This document shows positions 51,385 to 63,943 of a DNA stretch of 64,000 nucleotides, piece after piece. Origin of the DNA: Actinomycetospora sp. NBRC 106375 (GTDB taxonomy: Bacteria; Actinomycetota; Actinomycetes; Mycobacteriales; Pseudonocardiaceae); assembly GCF_030269665.1 (NCBI RefSeq), contig NZ_BSTS01000021.1, positions 37,617-101,616 on the forward strand. The letters are read 5' to 3'. Position 1 is the stretch's first letter. Each line of letters begins with the position of its first letter. The notes beneath the pieces were generated by a model. That model was not told the origin of the DNA. It searched no databases and saw only the letters and a list, made by a program, of their open reading frames with translations. The position numbers were made by a program, and so were the translations under genes.

Positions 51385-52544
51385 CCCGACGCCTCCTCGG
51401 GTGACCGTGCGGCCACCCCGGTGAACGCGGCCCACACCGCGAGCAGTACGGCGGGCCCGAGCAGGGTCGACGCGAGGTAGCCCATCGACGTGCGGCCGGT
51501 CCACACCGAGGGCCAGGAGTGCGGGACCAGCAGCAGGGCGACGAGGAACATCCCGAGCAGGCGCGTGCGGGCGGTCGCGAGCAGGACGACGACGCCGGGG
51601 TAGAGCAGCACGAGGTACCCGCGCCACGCCAGCGGCGACGCGAGCAGCGACGCGGCGACCACGGCCCACAGGCCGAGCTCGTGCCGGCCGGCCCGCACGA
51701 CGGTGACGGCGAGCAGGGCGACGACCACGGCGCCGACGACCCAGCCGAGCCAGGGCGCGTCGACCAGGGGCACGACCTCGCGCCCCGGGGTGACCAGACG
51801 GATGCCGGTAGTCAGCAGCGAGGCGTTGTCGAGGTCGTGGGCGGGATAGCCACCGAGGGCCACGCGGACGTAGCGCAGCGTCTGCGCCGGCCCGACCAGC
51901 GCCACGCCGGCCACCGTGGCCGCCACGACGGTGATCAGCGACGCCCGGAGCTCGCGCCGGCGTCCCCGGAGCAGGGGCCACAGCAGGACGGGGGCCAGCA
52001 CCGGCTTGCAGGCGACGACGACGCCGAGCGCGATCCCGGCGCCGGGCTCGTGACCCGCACGGTCCAGCACCCACGCGGTCGCGAGCCCGGCGGCGAGCAG
52101 CGCGTACACCTGTCCCTGCCCCAGCGTGGCGGCGAGCGCGGGTGTGGCCAGCAGCGCGACGATGCCGCCGACCACGACGGCGGGCCGGGCGTGCACGGCG
52201 CGGGCGGTCCACGCCAGGGCGCCGACCAGCACGGCCACGGACACCGCGACGAACACCCGGTAGGCGATCGTCGCCGGCGCCGCCGCGACCGGCGAGAGCA
52301 GGACGACCGCGACGGGCGGCGAGAAGTTCGGCTGCCCCGGCGGGTAGACCGCCGTCCCGTGCCAGAACGCGACGGCCGAGCGGTAGAAGATGCCGAAGTC
52401 GTAGAGGTTGCCGTTGGCCCGCGGGATCGCCGCGAGGTACTGCACCCCGCGCAGGACCGTCAGCGCGACGGCCAGGACGAGAGCCGCGACCGTGCCGGCC
52501 GCGAGCGACACGCGCCCCGGACCCCACGCGGCGACCCTCGCCAT
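51339..52544 (-). CDS. GT87/DUF2029 family polyprenol-phosphate-sugar glycosyltransferase-like membrane protein
   Basis: A 401-residue protein with about 10 membrane helices. After the first helix, NGNLYDFGIFYRSAVAFWHG and AVYPPGQPNFSPP match the periplasmic loop of GT87 mannosyltransferases, with the acidic Asp proposed as catalytic. TLGQGQVYALLAAGLA and CKPVLAPVLLWPLLRG are further family features. It may add a sugar to a glycolipid or wall polymer. ATG 52544 is preferred over ATG 52577 because GGTGAGG precedes it. Its stop lies inside the convergent plsC gene. Confidence 0.85.
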   Translation of the reverse strand: MARVAAWGPGRVSLAAGTVAALVLAVALTVLRGVQYLAAIPRANGNLYDFGIFYRSAVAFWHGTAVYPPGQPNFSPPVAVVLLSPVAAAPATIAYRVFVAVSVAVLVGALAWTARAVHARPAVVVGGIVALLATPALAATLGQGQVYALLAAGLATAWVLDRAGHEPGAGIALGVVVACKPVLAPVLLWPLLRGRRRELRASLITVVAATVAGVALVGPAQTLRYVRVALGGYPAHDLDNASLLTTGIRLVTPGREVVPLVDAPWLGWVVGAVVVALLAVTVVRAGRHELGLWAVVAASLLASPLAWRGYLVLLYPGVVVLLATARTRLLGMFLVALLLVPHSWPSVWTGRTSMGYLASTLLGPAVLLAVWAAFTGVAARSPEEASGQDPASPGQCVSVSM

Positions 52545-52596
52545 CGACGCCTCACCCCCCGGCTCCCCGAGGAGCATCGCGACGGGGCGCGCGGCG

Positions 52597-53328
52597 TTAG
52601 CGTCCCCGAAACACCGGCGCCCGCTTCTCCTCCCGCGCCCGCCGGCCCTCGACCAGGTCCTCGCTCGCCCAGCAGGCGTCGAACGCCGCGGCGACCTCGC
52701 CAGGCACCGGCGCGTCCTCGAGCAGCCGGGTGACCGCCAGCTTGTTGTAGGCCAGCGTCAGGGGCGCGAGCGCGGCGATCTCGCTCGCCCAGGCCAGGGC
52801 GGCGTCGCGGTCCCCGACGCGGTCGACCAGCCCCGCGGCGCTCGCGGCGTCGTGGTCGAGGCGCTCGCAGCCCAGCAGCATCCGCCGCGCCGCTCCGCCG
52901 CCGGCCACGAGGGCCAGCCGGCGCACCGTCCAGGGGTCGACGGCGAGGCCGAGGGCGGCGGTCGGCAGCCCGAAGACGCCGGGGGTGTCGACGACGCGCA
53001 GGTCGGCGGCGAGCGCCAGCTGGGTGCCCGCGCCGATCGCGGGACCGTGCACGGCGGCCACGACGGGTACCGGGATCGCGACCAGGCGGTGCAGCATGCC
53101 GTAGAGCGCGGCCAGGAAGTCCGGGTCGCCGACGGTGTCGAGGTCCGCGCCGGAGCAGAACGCCGTGCCCTCGCCGGCGAGCACCAGCACACGGGCGCCG
53201 TCGGCGACCGCCGCGTCGACCGCCGCGTGCAGGTCGCGGCAGTGCGCGGTGTCGAGGGCGTTGCGGCGTTCGGTGCGGTCGATGCGGATCTCGTGGACAG
53301 CGGCGTCGTGGCGGTGGGTGCCGATCAC
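52597..53328 (-). CDS. Crotonase-fold (enoyl-CoA hydratase-like) protein
   Basis: A 243-residue crotonase-superfamily protein: RTERRNALD near residue 18, GEGTAFCSGADLDTVGD for the first oxyanion loop, AAVHGPAIGAGTQLALAADL for the second, and a C-terminal FRGR. The two catalytic Glu of enoyl-CoA hydratase are absent: Gln in GAGTQ and Thr in GLPTAALG. Hydration by the usual mechanism is unlikely; another CoA-ester reaction or a binding role is possible. GTG 53328 is the start; the next gene on this strand ends 7 bp upstream. Confidence 0.87.
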   Translation of the reverse strand: MIGTHRHDAAVHEIRIDRTERRNALDTAHCRDLHAAVDAAVADGARVLVLAGEGTAFCSGADLDTVGDPDFLAALYGMLHRLVAIPVPVVAAVHGPAIGAGTQLALAADLRVVDTPGVFGLPTAALGLAVDPWTVRRLALVAGGGAARRMLLGCERLDHDAASAAGLVDRVGDRDAALAWASEIAALAPLTLAYNKLAVTRLLEDAPVPGEVAAAFDACWASEDLVEGRRAREEKRAPVFRGR

Positions 53329-53335
53329 CGACCGA

Positions 53336-54127
53336 TCATCCCCGGGCGGGCGCCCGCCGCGCGACCACACCCCACAGCCCGCTGGCCGCCGTGTGCGCCC
53401 CGGGGACCGCGCCGTCCGGGCGCCAGTCGGGGGCGGAGACCCAGCCGGGTTCGGGGACGTCCAGTCCGGCGAGCCAGCCCAGCATGTCGGCGGGGTCCCG
53501 CAGGCGCGGCGCGTAGCTCCAGCCGCCGTGGTTGATCGTCGCCCAGGTCTCGATGTCGGGCCGGGCGGCGCCGGTGAGGTGCGAGATCGCGAGCCGGCCG
53601 CCCGGCGCGAGCGCCTCGGCGTAGACGTGCATCGCCGCCGCCGCGTCCTCGTCGGCGAGGTAGTGGAGCACGCCGACGGCGAGCACGCCGACCGGGCGCG
53701 TCAGGTCGAGGACGTCCCCCGCCGCGGCCAGGACGGATGCCGCGTCCCGGACGTTCGCGTGCACCACCCCCACGCCCGGCTCGTCGTCGAGGAGCCGCCC
53801 CGCGTGGGCGACCGTGACCGCGTCCCAGTCGACGTAGACGGCCCGCGCGCCGGGGTGCACGCGGCGCGCCCGGGTGTGCACGTGGTCGACGCTCGGGAGG
53901 CCGGAGCCGAGCTCGAGGAACTGGTCGACGCCCTCGGCGCTCCAGGCGTCGACCACGGCCGCGGAGAACCGGCGGTGGCCACGGCACAGCGCGCCCATGC
54001 CGGGCAGCACGTGGTCGACCTCGGCGGCGAACTCGCGGTCGACGACGGTGTTCTCGGTGCCGCCCAGGTAGTGGTCGAACACGCGCGCCATGTTCGGCGG
54101 CGTCTCCTCGGGATCCATCTCGGTCAC
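53336..54127 (-). CDS. SAM-dependent methyltransferase, DUF574 family
   Basis: A 263-residue protein of an actinobacteria-specific methyltransferase family. PPNMARVFDHYLGGTENTVV at the N-terminus and FLELGSGLPSVDHVHTRARR carry the family signature, including the glycine-rich SAM loop. YVDWDAVTVAHA is the ribose-binding acidic strand. GVLAVGVLHYLAD is the post-motif. The substrate is unknown. GTG 54127 follows GGAGG; ATG 54118 is a shorter option. It is divergent from the S9 peptidase. Confidence 0.92.
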   Translation of the reverse strand: MTEMDPEETPPNMARVFDHYLGGTENTVVDREFAAEVDHVLPGMGALCRGHRRFSAAVVDAWSAEGVDQFLELGSGLPSVDHVHTRARRVHPGARAVYVDWDAVTVAHAGRLLDDEPGVGVVHANVRDAASVLAAAGDVLDLTRPVGVLAVGVLHYLADEDAAAAMHVYAEALAPGGRLAISHLTGAARPDIETWATINHGGWSYAPRLRDPADMLGWLAGLDVPEPGWVSAPDWRPDGAVPGAHTAASGLWGVVARRAPARG

Positions 54128-54209
54128 GCGTCCTCCCCCCACCCCGCATCCTGGTCCACGGACCCCTCCACCGACCGCCCCGGCGCACCGGCTCCGGCAG
54201 GATCCGGTG

Positions 54210-56063
54210 ATGACCTCGACGACGCCGCGCCGCCCGGACCCGGTCCCGGACATCCCCGACGCCCTGTTCGGCGATCCCGCCGTCGAGTCCCGCTGGCGGG
54301 GTCGCTTCACCGCGGCGCGCGTGTCGGTGCCGGACTGGGCGCGGGACGCCCCGGAGCGCAGCGTCTACTCCTCGAACGCCACCGGTACCTGGGAGATCTA
54401 CTCCTGGGACCGGGCCATCGACGTCCACCGCCGCGTCACCGACCGGCCCCAGGGCACGCGGGCCGGGGCGATGAGCACCGACGGCGCCGCCATCTGGTGG
54501 TTCGACGACCACGACGGCGACGAGTTCGGGGTCTGGGTCCGCGAGCCCTTCGAGGGCGGGGACGCGGCGCAGGCCGTCGCGGGCGCCGCGCCGGGCTATC
54601 CGGCCGGGCTCGAGCTGGGCCGGCGCACGGTCGCCGTCGGCTGGTCGACCGACGACGGGTCGACGCTCGCGGTCAGCGACGACGGGGGCGAGGCGCGGGT
54701 CGTCTACACCCACACCGAGGACGCGGGCGTCGGCGCGCTGTCCCGCGACGAGACCCTGCTCGCGATCTCGCACGCCGAGCACGGCGACTCCCGCCACCCC
54801 GCCGTGCGGGTGCTGCGCCTCGCCGACGGCGCCGCGGTCGGCGAGCGGCACGACGGCGAGGGGCAGGGTCTCGACCCGATCGAGTTCGCGCCCGTCGAGG
54901 GTGACCAGCGCCTGCTCGTGGGCCACGAGCGTCGCGGGCGCGACGAGCTGCTGATCTGGGACCTCGCCACCGACACCGAGACCGAGCTGGACATCGACCT
55001 GCCCGGCGACCTGTCGGCCGGCTTCTACCCGGACGCCTCGGCGCTGCTCGTCGCCCACACGCGGGCCGGGCGGACGACCCTGCACCGCTACGACCTCGCG
55101 ACCGGCGCGCTGACCACCCTGCCGACGGCCTCGGGATCGGTGGGCGGCGCGGACGTCCGCCCGGACGGCACCGTCGAGTACGGCTGGTCGTCGGCGCAGT
55201 ACCCGTCGTCGGTGCGGGCGCTGCACCCCGACGGCACCGACACCGAGCTCCTCGCCCCGCCCGGTGAGCGCCCGGCGCCGTCGGTGGCGCTGGACGACGC
55301 GTGGGTCGAGGGCCCGGCCGGCGCGGTGCACGCCCTGTGGGCGCGCCCCGAGGGCACGGAGGGCCCGGTCCCGACCGTGTTCATGATTCACGGCGGGCCC
55401 CAGGCCGCGGACGAGGACCGCTACTCGGCGGTGCGCGCCGTCTGGCTGGACGCGGGCTTCGCGGTCGTGCACGTGAACTACCGCGGCTCGTCGGGCTACG
55501 GCTCGGCGTGGCGGGACGCCATCGAGGGGCGCCCGGGCACCACGGAGCTGGAGGACGTCGCCGCGGTGCACGACTGGGCCGTGTCCACCGGCCTCGCCGA
55601 CCCGGCGGCGTGCGTGCTCGAGGGCTGGTCGTGGGGCGGGTACCTGACGCTGCTCGGCCTGGGCCGTCAGCCGGAGCGCTGGGCCGTGGGGTGCGCGGGC
55701 GTCCCCGTCGCCGACTACCTCGCGGCCTACGAGGACGAGATGGAGCCGCTGCGGGCCTTCGACCGGTCGCTGTTCGGCGGGTCGCCCTCCGAGGTGCCCG
55801 ACCGCTACACCGAGGCCTCGCCGCTGACCTGGGTCGACGCCGTGCGCGCCCCGGTGCTCGTGCTGGCCGGCGAGAACGACCCGCGCTGCCCGATCCGCCA
55901 GATCGACAACTACCTCGACGCCCTGGCCGCGCGCGACGTGCCCTACGCGATGGTCCGCTACGACGCCGGCCACGGCTCGCTCGTCGTCGCCGAGACGCTG
56001 AAGCACACCGTCGCGGAGATCGCCTTCGCCCGCCGGGCGCTCGGGCTGCCCGTCCCCGCCTGA
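54210..56063 (+). CDS. S9 family prolyl oligopeptidase-like serine peptidase
   Basis: A 617-residue cytoplasmic peptidase. Residues about 50-370 form a beta-propeller (repeats such as VWVREPFEGGD and LLIWDLATDTE). The C-terminal hydrolase has FMIHGGPQAADEDRYS, YRGSSGYGSAWRDAI, the nucleophile elbow LEGWSWGGYLTLL, acid in GENDPRCPI and His in DAGHGSLV. It should cleave short peptides, as acylaminoacyl- or dipeptidyl-peptidase types do. ATG 54210 is preferred (GTG 54207 overlaps). A strong terminator follows. Confidence 0.93.
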   Translation: MTSTTPRRPDPVPDIPDALFGDPAVESRWRGRFTAARVSVPDWARDAPERSVYSSNATGTWEIYSWDRAIDVHRRVTDRPQGTRAGAMSTDGAAIWWFDDHDGDEFGVWVREPFEGGDAAQAVAGAAPGYPAGLELGRRTVAVGWSTDDGSTLAVSDDGGEARVVYTHTEDAGVGALSRDETLLAISHAEHGDSRHPAVRVLRLADGAAVGERHDGEGQGLDPIEFAPVEGDQRLLVGHERRGRDELLIWDLATDTETELDIDLPGDLSAGFYPDASALLVAHTRAGRTTLHRYDLATGALTTLPTASGSVGGADVRPDGTVEYGWSSAQYPSSVRALHPDGTDTELLAPPGERPAPSVALDDAWVEGPAGAVHALWARPEGTEGPVPTVFMIHGGPQAADEDRYSAVRAVWLDAGFAVVHVNYRGSSGYGSAWRDAIEGRPGTTELEDVAAVHDWAVSTGLADPAACVLEGWSWGGYLTLLGLGRQPERWAVGCAGVPVADYLAAYEDEMEPLRAFDRSLFGGSPSEVPDRYTEASPLTWVDAVRAPVLVLAGENDPRCPIRQIDNYLDALAARDVPYAMVRYDAGHGSLVVAETLKHTVAEIAFARRALGLPVPA

Positions 56064-56075
56064 GGGCCCGGGAAC

Positions 56076-56126
56076 GAACGAACGGCGCTCCCGCTGCTTC
56101 GCAAGCAACGAGAGCGCCGTTCGTTC
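56076..56126. terminator. Bidirectional terminator between the S9 peptidase gene and dps
   Basis: GAACGAACGGCGCTC (56076-56090) pairs with its exact inverse at 56112-56126; inside, TGCTT-CGC-AAGCA (56095-56107) forms a second stem. It lies 12 bp after one stop and 50 bp before the convergent dps stop. Confidence 0.85.
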
Positions 56127-56176
56127 TGCAGGGACGGCGGCATCCGGCCGCCGGCGTCAGCCCGTTCGGACGCGGC

Positions 56177-56653
56177 TCAGGCGGTCTTGGCCTGCCACAT
56201 CCAGTGCGCCTCCTCGATCTTGGCCGTCTGGCCGATGAGCAGGTCCTGGGTCACCGGGTCGGGCTCGTCGGTGACCGCGATGCGCTCGCGCAGGCGGGCG
56301 ACGAGCGCCGCGAGGGTCTCGACGACCGCGGCGTTGACGTCCTCGACCTTGCGCCACCCCTCGTCGGTGGTGGGCAGGCCGCTGCTCTTCGCGACCGTCT
56401 CGGCGCGCCCGTCGGGCGAGACGCCGAGGGCGGCCGCGCGCTCGGCGACCTCGTCGGAGTAGGTCCGGGCGAGGTCGACCAGCTCGTCGAGGTGCAGGTG
56501 CGCCTCGCGGAAGTTGGTGCCGACGACGTTCCAGTGCCACTGCTTGGCGGTCAGGGACAGGTCGACGTAGTCGGCGAGCGAGTCCTGCAGGACCGTCCCG
56601 ACGATCTGCTTCGCGTCGTCGGGCAGCGGGCTGGTGATCGGTGCGGTGGCCAT
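56177..56653 (-). CDS. dps: Dps-type ferritin-like DNA-protection protein
   Basis: A 158-residue mini-ferritin that stores iron using peroxide and shields DNA. KQWHWNVVGTNFREAHLHLD holds the interface ferroxidase site (His in WHWN; Asp/Glu in HLHLDELVD). The C-terminal helix (KIEEAHWMWQAK) is also typical. ATG 56653; AGGAG lies about 12 bp upstream. A 16-bp box before the gene is shared with catR, suggesting peroxide control. Confidence 0.93.
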   Translation of the reverse strand: MATAPITSPLPDDAKQIVGTVLQDSLADYVDLSLTAKQWHWNVVGTNFREAHLHLDELVDLARTYSDEVAERAAALGVSPDGRAETVAKSSGLPTTDEGWRKVEDVNAAVVETLAALVARLRERIAVTDEPDPVTQDLLIGQTAKIEEAHWMWQAKTA

Positions 56654-56682
56654 GGTGGTGGTCAGCTCCTTCGCAACCGTTG

Positions 56683-56698
56683 TCTGGAATGGTTCCAG
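56683..56698. promoter_or_regulatory. CatR/Fur-type box upstream of dps
   Basis: TCTGGAATGGTTCCAG includes a perfect dyad CTGGAA-TGG-TTCCAG (56684-56698). It matches the element before catR (58859-58874) at 12 of 16 positions in the same orientation relative to the gene, 30-45 bp upstream of the dps start. Confidence 0.6.
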
Positions 56699-56778
56699 TT
56701 TGAGGATGCCCCGAAATCGGCCCCGGAACCACCTCGCGGCCCGCCTCAGCGTGTGAGACGGGCCGCGATAGGTGAGCC

Positions 56779-58260
56779 TCAGCTCTGCGAGAGGGCCTTC
56801 TGCTCCTTGCCCGTGAGCTCACGGACGCGGTCCTCGACGCGCTGTCCCATGCCCTCGTCGATCGACTTCCAGTAGTCGAACGCGCGGGCCAGGACGTCGT
56901 CGCCGACGCCGTCGGCGAGGTGGCCGGAGACGTTCTCGACGAAGCGGTCACGCGCCGCGTCGTCCCAGACCTCGAGCATCATCGTGCGGGCCTGGACCTC
57001 GTCGGTGTCCTCGGCGTGCGGCACGTACGCCGCGCGCTGGATCTGGCCGTCGGAGTACCACGTCGGCGGCTGGATCGTCTCGGTCGTCTGCGGGCCGCCC
57101 TTGGTGTTGGGGGCGTAGACCGGGTCCGGCGAGTTCACGACGCGCATGGCGCCCGCGACCGTGTACGGGTGCGCGTCCGTGCCCCGCGGCGAGTTCACCG
57201 GGATCTGCTTGTAGTTGACCCCGAGGCGGGCGCGGTGCGCGTCCGCGTAGGAGAACCCGCGGGCCAGCAGCATCTTGTCCGGAGACAGACCCAGCCCCGG
57301 GGGCTGGTTGTTCGGCTCGAACGCGGCCTGCTCGATCTCGGTGTGGAAGTCCTCGGGGTTGCGGTTCAGCGTCAGCTTCCCGACCTCGTGGAGGGGGTAG
57401 TCGCTGTGCGGCCACACCTTGGTCAGGTCGAACGGGTTGAACCGGTAGGTCTTCGCGTCCTCGAAGGGCATGATCTGCACCTTCAGGGTCCAGCTCGGGA
57501 ACTCGCCCCGCTCGATGGCCTCGTAGAGGTCACGGCGGTGGTAGTCGGCGTCCGCACCCGCGAGCCGGTCGCCCTCGTCCTGGGTCAGGCACTTGATGCC
57601 CTGGTCCGAGATGAAGTGGTACTTCACCCAGAACTCCTCGCCCGCGGCATTGATCCACATGTAGGTGTGGCTGCCGTAGCCGTTCATGTGGCGCCAGGTC
57701 TCGGGCAGACCACGGTCACCCATGAGCCACGTGACCTGGTGCTTCGACTCGGGCGAGAGCGTCCAGAAGTCCCACTGCATGTCGTGGTCGCGCAGACCGT
57801 TGCGGGCCAGGCGCTTCTGCGAGCGGATGAAGTTCTGGAACTTCATGGGGTCGCGGATGAAGAAGACCGGCGTGTTGTTGCCGACCATGTCCCAGTTGCC
57901 CTCGCGGGTCCACAGCTTCAGCGAGAAGCCGCGCGGGTCGCGCCAGGTGTCGGGGCTGCCGCGCTCGCCGGCGACGGTGGAGAAGCGGATGAGGCCCTCG
58001 GTGGCCTCGCCCGGCTGGAACACCGCGGCCTTGGTGTAGGCGGTGACGTCCTGCGTGACCTCGAACTTCGCGAACGCCCCCGCGCCCTTGGCGTGCGGCT
58101 GGCGCTCCGGGATGCGCTCCCGGTTGAAGTTCGCCATCTGCTCGATCAGGTAGTGGTCCTGCAGCACCAGCGGACCGTCGGTCCCGACCGTCGCGGAGAA
58201 CTCGTGGCTCGGGGCCGGGACGCCGGCGTCGTCGGTGGCGTACTGGTGGTTGGAGGTCAC
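56779..58260 (-). CDS. katA: Monofunctional haem catalase
   Basis: A 493-residue clade 3-type catalase that splits hydrogen peroxide. The distal His is in [14 protein letters not shown]; Asn in [13 protein letters not shown]; haem-ligand Tyr in [14 protein letters not shown]. Length is normal for small-subunit catalases. GTG 58260 follows GGAGAGG and overlaps the catR stop as GTGA, so regulator and enzyme form one operon, as catR-catA in Streptomyces. The symbol is given for the family; the exact clade name may differ. Confidence 0.95.
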   Translation of the reverse strand: MTSNHQYATDDAGVPAPSHEFSATVGTDGPLVLQDHYLIEQMANFNRERIPERQPHAKGAGAFAKFEVTQDVTAYTKAAVFQPGEATEGLIRFSTVAGERGSPDTWRDPRGFSLKLWTREGNWDMVGNNTPVFFIRDPMKFQNFIRSQKRLARNGLRDHDMQWDFWTLSPESKHQVTWLMGDRGLPETWRHMNGYGSHTYMWINAAGEEFWVKYHFISDQGIKCLTQDEGDRLAGADADYHRRDLYEAIERGEFPSWTLKVQIMPFEDAKTYRFNPFDLTKVWPHSDYPLHEVGKLTLNRNPEDFHTEIEQAAFEPNNQPPGLGLSPDKMLLARGFSYADAHRARLGVNYKQIPVNSPRGTDAHPYTVAGAMRVVNSPDPVYAPNTKGGPQTTETIQPPTWYSDGQIQRAAYVPHAEDTDEVQARTMMLEVWDDAARDRFVENVSGHLADGVGDDVLARAFDYWKSIDEGMGQRVEDRVRELTGKEQKALSQS

Positions 58261-58838
58261 GAATACCTCTCCTCGTGGTGGTGGACGCTGTCGTGCATCA
58301 CACCGACGGGAGCGCGCTCGTCCCGCGGGTGCGATGGGTTACCCGCTCCGGCGGCGCGACAGGCCGGGCAGGTTCCCCAGAACACGACCTCGGCCTCGTC
58401 GATGACGAAGCCCTCGGCGGAGGACGGGTGCAGGCAGGGCGCCTCCCCGACCACGCAGTCGACGTCGGCCGTGGCGCCGCACGACCGACAGACCACGTGG
58501 TGGTGGTTGTCCCCCGTCCTCGTCTCGTACCGCGCCGCCGAGCCCGCGGGCTCGATGCGGCGCACCAGGCCGGCGTCCACGCAGGCGGCGAGGACGTCGT
58601 AGACGGCCTGGGTGGACACCGACCCCAGCCGCACCCGGACCGCGGCGGCCACGGAATCGGCGGTCGAGTGCGGGTGCTCGCTGAGCACGCCGAGCACCGC
58701 CTGCCGCGGCGCCGTCACCCGCAGGCCGGCGGCACGCAGCCGCGCCCGTGGGTCGGCCACGTGGTGGTGCGTGAGCCAGGGCGTCCCGACGTCAGGAGCG
58801 ACCACCGGGTCGTCCTGGTCGCCGGTCCGTGGAGTCAT
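58257..58838 (-). CDS. catR: Fur family peroxide-sensing repressor (CatR/FurA-like)
   Basis: A 193-residue metalloregulator. The winged helix ([40 protein letters not shown]) is followed by the Fur metal site [12 protein letters not shown]. The structural zinc motif is completed by CPACRAAG. The protein ends in a His-rich segment ([10 protein letters not shown]) rarely seen. It should repress katA until peroxide oxidises it. ATG 58838 is the start. A box matching one before dps lies 21 bp upstream. Confidence 0.93.
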   Translation of the reverse strand: MTPRTGDQDDPVVAPDVGTPWLTHHHVADPRARLRAAGLRVTAPRQAVLGVLSEHPHSTADSVAAAVRVRLGSVSTQAVYDVLAACVDAGLVRRIEPAGSAARYETRTGDNHHHVVCRSCGATADVDCVVGEAPCLHPSSAEGFVIDEAEVVFWGTCPACRAAGAGNPSHPRDERAPVGVMHDSVHHHEERYS

Positions 58839-58858
58839 GACCCGACGGTGCCACCGAG

Positions 58859-58874
58859 ATTGGAATGGGTCAAG
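58859..58874. promoter_or_regulatory. CatR/Fur-type box upstream of catR-katA
   Basis: ATTGGAATGGGTCAAG on the plus strand (CTTGACCCATTCCAAT reading toward catR) resembles the conserved element before mycobacterial and Streptomyces fur-catalase operons and the dps box here. TTGACC may double as a -35. Confidence 0.6.
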
Positions 58875-58904
58875 AAAACGGGCTCGCGGCGAGTCCGCCG
58901 CAGG

Positions 58905-59957
58905 TCAGGCCCGAACGAGCTCCTCGGCGATCTCGTAGGTGTTCAGCGCCGCGCCCTTGCGGAGGTTGTCGCCGCACACGAAGAAGTCGAGCGTGTCGGG
59001 GAAGTCGAGGGCCTGCCGCACGCGCCCGACGTAGGTCGGGTCCTCCCCGACGACGTCGGCGGGGGTCGGGAAGCGCTGCGACTCCGGCTCGTCGACCAGC
59101 ACGATCGAGGACTGCGCGGCGAACACCTGGTGCGCCGTCGCGACGTCGACGGGGTGCGCGAAGGTCGCGTGCACCGCCAGCGCGTGCGTCGTGATGACGG
59201 GGACGCGCACGCAGGTGGCCGAGACCTTGAGCTCGGGCAGGTCGAGGATCTTGCGGGACTCGTTGCGGACCTTGAGCTCCTCGGAGGTCCACCCGCCGTC
59301 CTTCCCCGAGCCCGCCCAGGGGACGACGTTGAGCGCCAGCGGGGCGGGGAACGGCGAGTCGCCGTCGAGCCCGGCCGCCGAGAGCGCCTCGCGGACGTCG
59401 CCGGCGCGGTGACCGATGCCCTTGCCCGCGACGGCCGCCATCTCCGCCTGCAGCCGATCGATGCCTTCCTGGCCGGCGCCGGACGCCGCCTGGTAGCTCG
59501 CGACGACCAGCTCGCGCAGCCCGAACGCCCGGTGCAGGGCGCCGAGCGCCGCCATCATCGAGAGCGTCGTGCAGTTCGGGTTCGAGACGATGCCCTTGGG
59601 GCGCGTGTGGGCGGCGTCGGCGTTGACCTCGGGCACCACGAGCGGCACGTCGGGGTCCATGCGGAAGGCCCCGGAGTTGTCGACCGCGATCGCGCCACGC
59701 GACACCGCGACCGGCGCCCATTCGGCGCTGACGGCGTCGGGGACGTCGAACATGGCGATGTCGACGCCGTCGAACGCCTCCGGGGAGAGCGCGACGACCT
59801 CGATCTCCTGCCCGCGCACCGTGAGCCGGCGGCCGGCCGAGCGGGGCGAGGCGATGAGCCGGATCTCGCTCCAGGGCACGCTCTCGCGCGCATCGATGAT
59901 GTCGATCATGACGGAGCCGACCGCGCCGGTCGCCCCGACGATGGCGAGGGTGGTCAC
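58905..59957 (-). CDS. asd: Aspartate-semialdehyde dehydrogenase
   Basis: A 350-residue enzyme of the aspartate pathway (lysine, threonine, methionine, diaminopimelate). The NADP-binding start is [20 protein letters not shown]; the catalytic Cys is in [13 protein letters not shown]; Gln in [12 protein letters not shown]; His in [16 protein letters not shown] 59957 lies 2 bp after the lysC stop, so the genes are co-transcribed as in Rv3709c-Rv3708c. Confidence 0.96.
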   Translation of the reverse strand: MTTLAIVGATGAVGSVMIDIIDARESVPWSEIRLIASPRSAGRRLTVRGQEIEVVALSPEAFDGVDIAMFDVPDAVSAEWAPVAVSRGAIAVDNSGAFRMDPDVPLVVPEVNADAAHTRPKGIVSNPNCTTLSMMAALGALHRAFGLRELVVASYQAASGAGQEGIDRLQAEMAAVAGKGIGHRAGDVREALSAAGLDGDSPFPAPLALNVVPWAGSGKDGGWTSEELKVRNESRKILDLPELKVSATCVRVPVITTHALAVHATFAHPVDVATAHQVFAAQSSIVLVDEPESQRFPTPADVVGEDPTYVGRVRQALDFPDTLDFFVCGDNLRKGAALNTYEIAEELVRA

Positions 59958-59959
59958 GG

Positions 59960-61225
<1,266 letters not shown>

Positions 61226-61305
61226 CGCGACGGACCTCCACGAACTGGTCGGCGTATCTCTCCGACCCTATCCGAGGCGTGCCGCGTCACGGCGTGGCGC
61301 GCGTC

Positions 61306-61665
61306 CTACGGCGCGAGGGCGTTCAGCAGCTTCGAGACGACGATCCCGATCGCGATCCACACGAGGGCCGCGAGGCCGAAGTTGAGGATGATCCGCAGGG
61401 ACTCGCTGGCCGGCAGGAACAGGTCGCCGATCCCGAGCGTGAGGTTGTTCGCGAGGTCGCTGAAGAAGATCGTGATCCCGTTCGCGGGGTTCGCGCCGGC
61501 GACCGCGAGGATCACGTGGATCACCAGGATCGCCGCGAAGATCACGGTGAGGATCCGGATGACGGAGGCGGCGACCGTCAGGACCTTCCGGGTGAGCGCG
61601 CGGAGGTCGTCCTGGGTGTGCGAACGCCGCTGTTCGGAGGTCTCCGTGCTCGCATCCTGCGCCAT
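61306..61665 (-). CDS. Small membrane protein, unknown
   Basis: A 119-residue protein with a charged N-terminus of 35 residues and two or three hydrophobic helices (VIRILTVIFAAILVIHVILA; ILNFGLAALVWIAIGIVVSK) around a short loop. No known motif. ATG 61665 is used; ATG 61677 would add four residues. It lies between lysC and the leuA leader and ends 80 bp before the lysC start on the same strand. Confidence 0.72.
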   Translation of the reverse strand: MAQDASTETSEQRRSHTQDDLRALTRKVLTVAASVIRILTVIFAAILVIHVILAVAGANPANGITIFFSDLANNLTLGIGDLFLPASESLRIILNFGLAALVWIAIGIVVSKLLNALAP

Positions 61666-61831
61666 GCGGGTCATCATGACACGCGACTTGACTCGTCGGT
61701 AGCCAGGTGTGCGACCTGGGTCACGAGCGGTCCGTCCGGGCTGCTCAACGGCATGATCAGCACGTCATCGCGCGCCCGGACGCGCTCCCGGGGTACCGAC
61801 CCGGCGGGGCGCGGGTCTACCGTGGCCGGTG

Positions 61832-61872
61832 ATGTGCCACGCGCTCGCAGTCCTCGGGCTGCTCCTTCGCCG

Positions 61873-61888
<16 letters not shown>
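61832..61888 (+). CDS. leuL: leuA leader peptide (leucine-rich, 18 aa)
   Basis: The short frame encodes MCHALAVLGLLLRRRGGV. Five of residues 5-12 are Leu (CTC, CTC, CTG, CTC, CTT), followed by three Arg. It lies 84 bp before leuA. Leucine leader peptides before actinobacterial leuA genes are known predictions; ribosome stalling on Leu codons would change folding of the hairpin that follows. Confidence 0.75.
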
Positions 61889-63784
<1,896 letters not shown>

Positions 63785-63943
63785 GGGCTTCGGGCTGGTG
63801 GCGGGGCTCCGGGATCTTTGGGGTCCCGCCGACCGGGGTCGCGGTCATGATCGCGAACTGGGTGACGATCGGCCTCAGATGGAGCCTGTTGCCAAATCGC
63901 GCGCCTTCGCCTGTCGATCTCGGGATCGGGGGAGGATCTTGGG

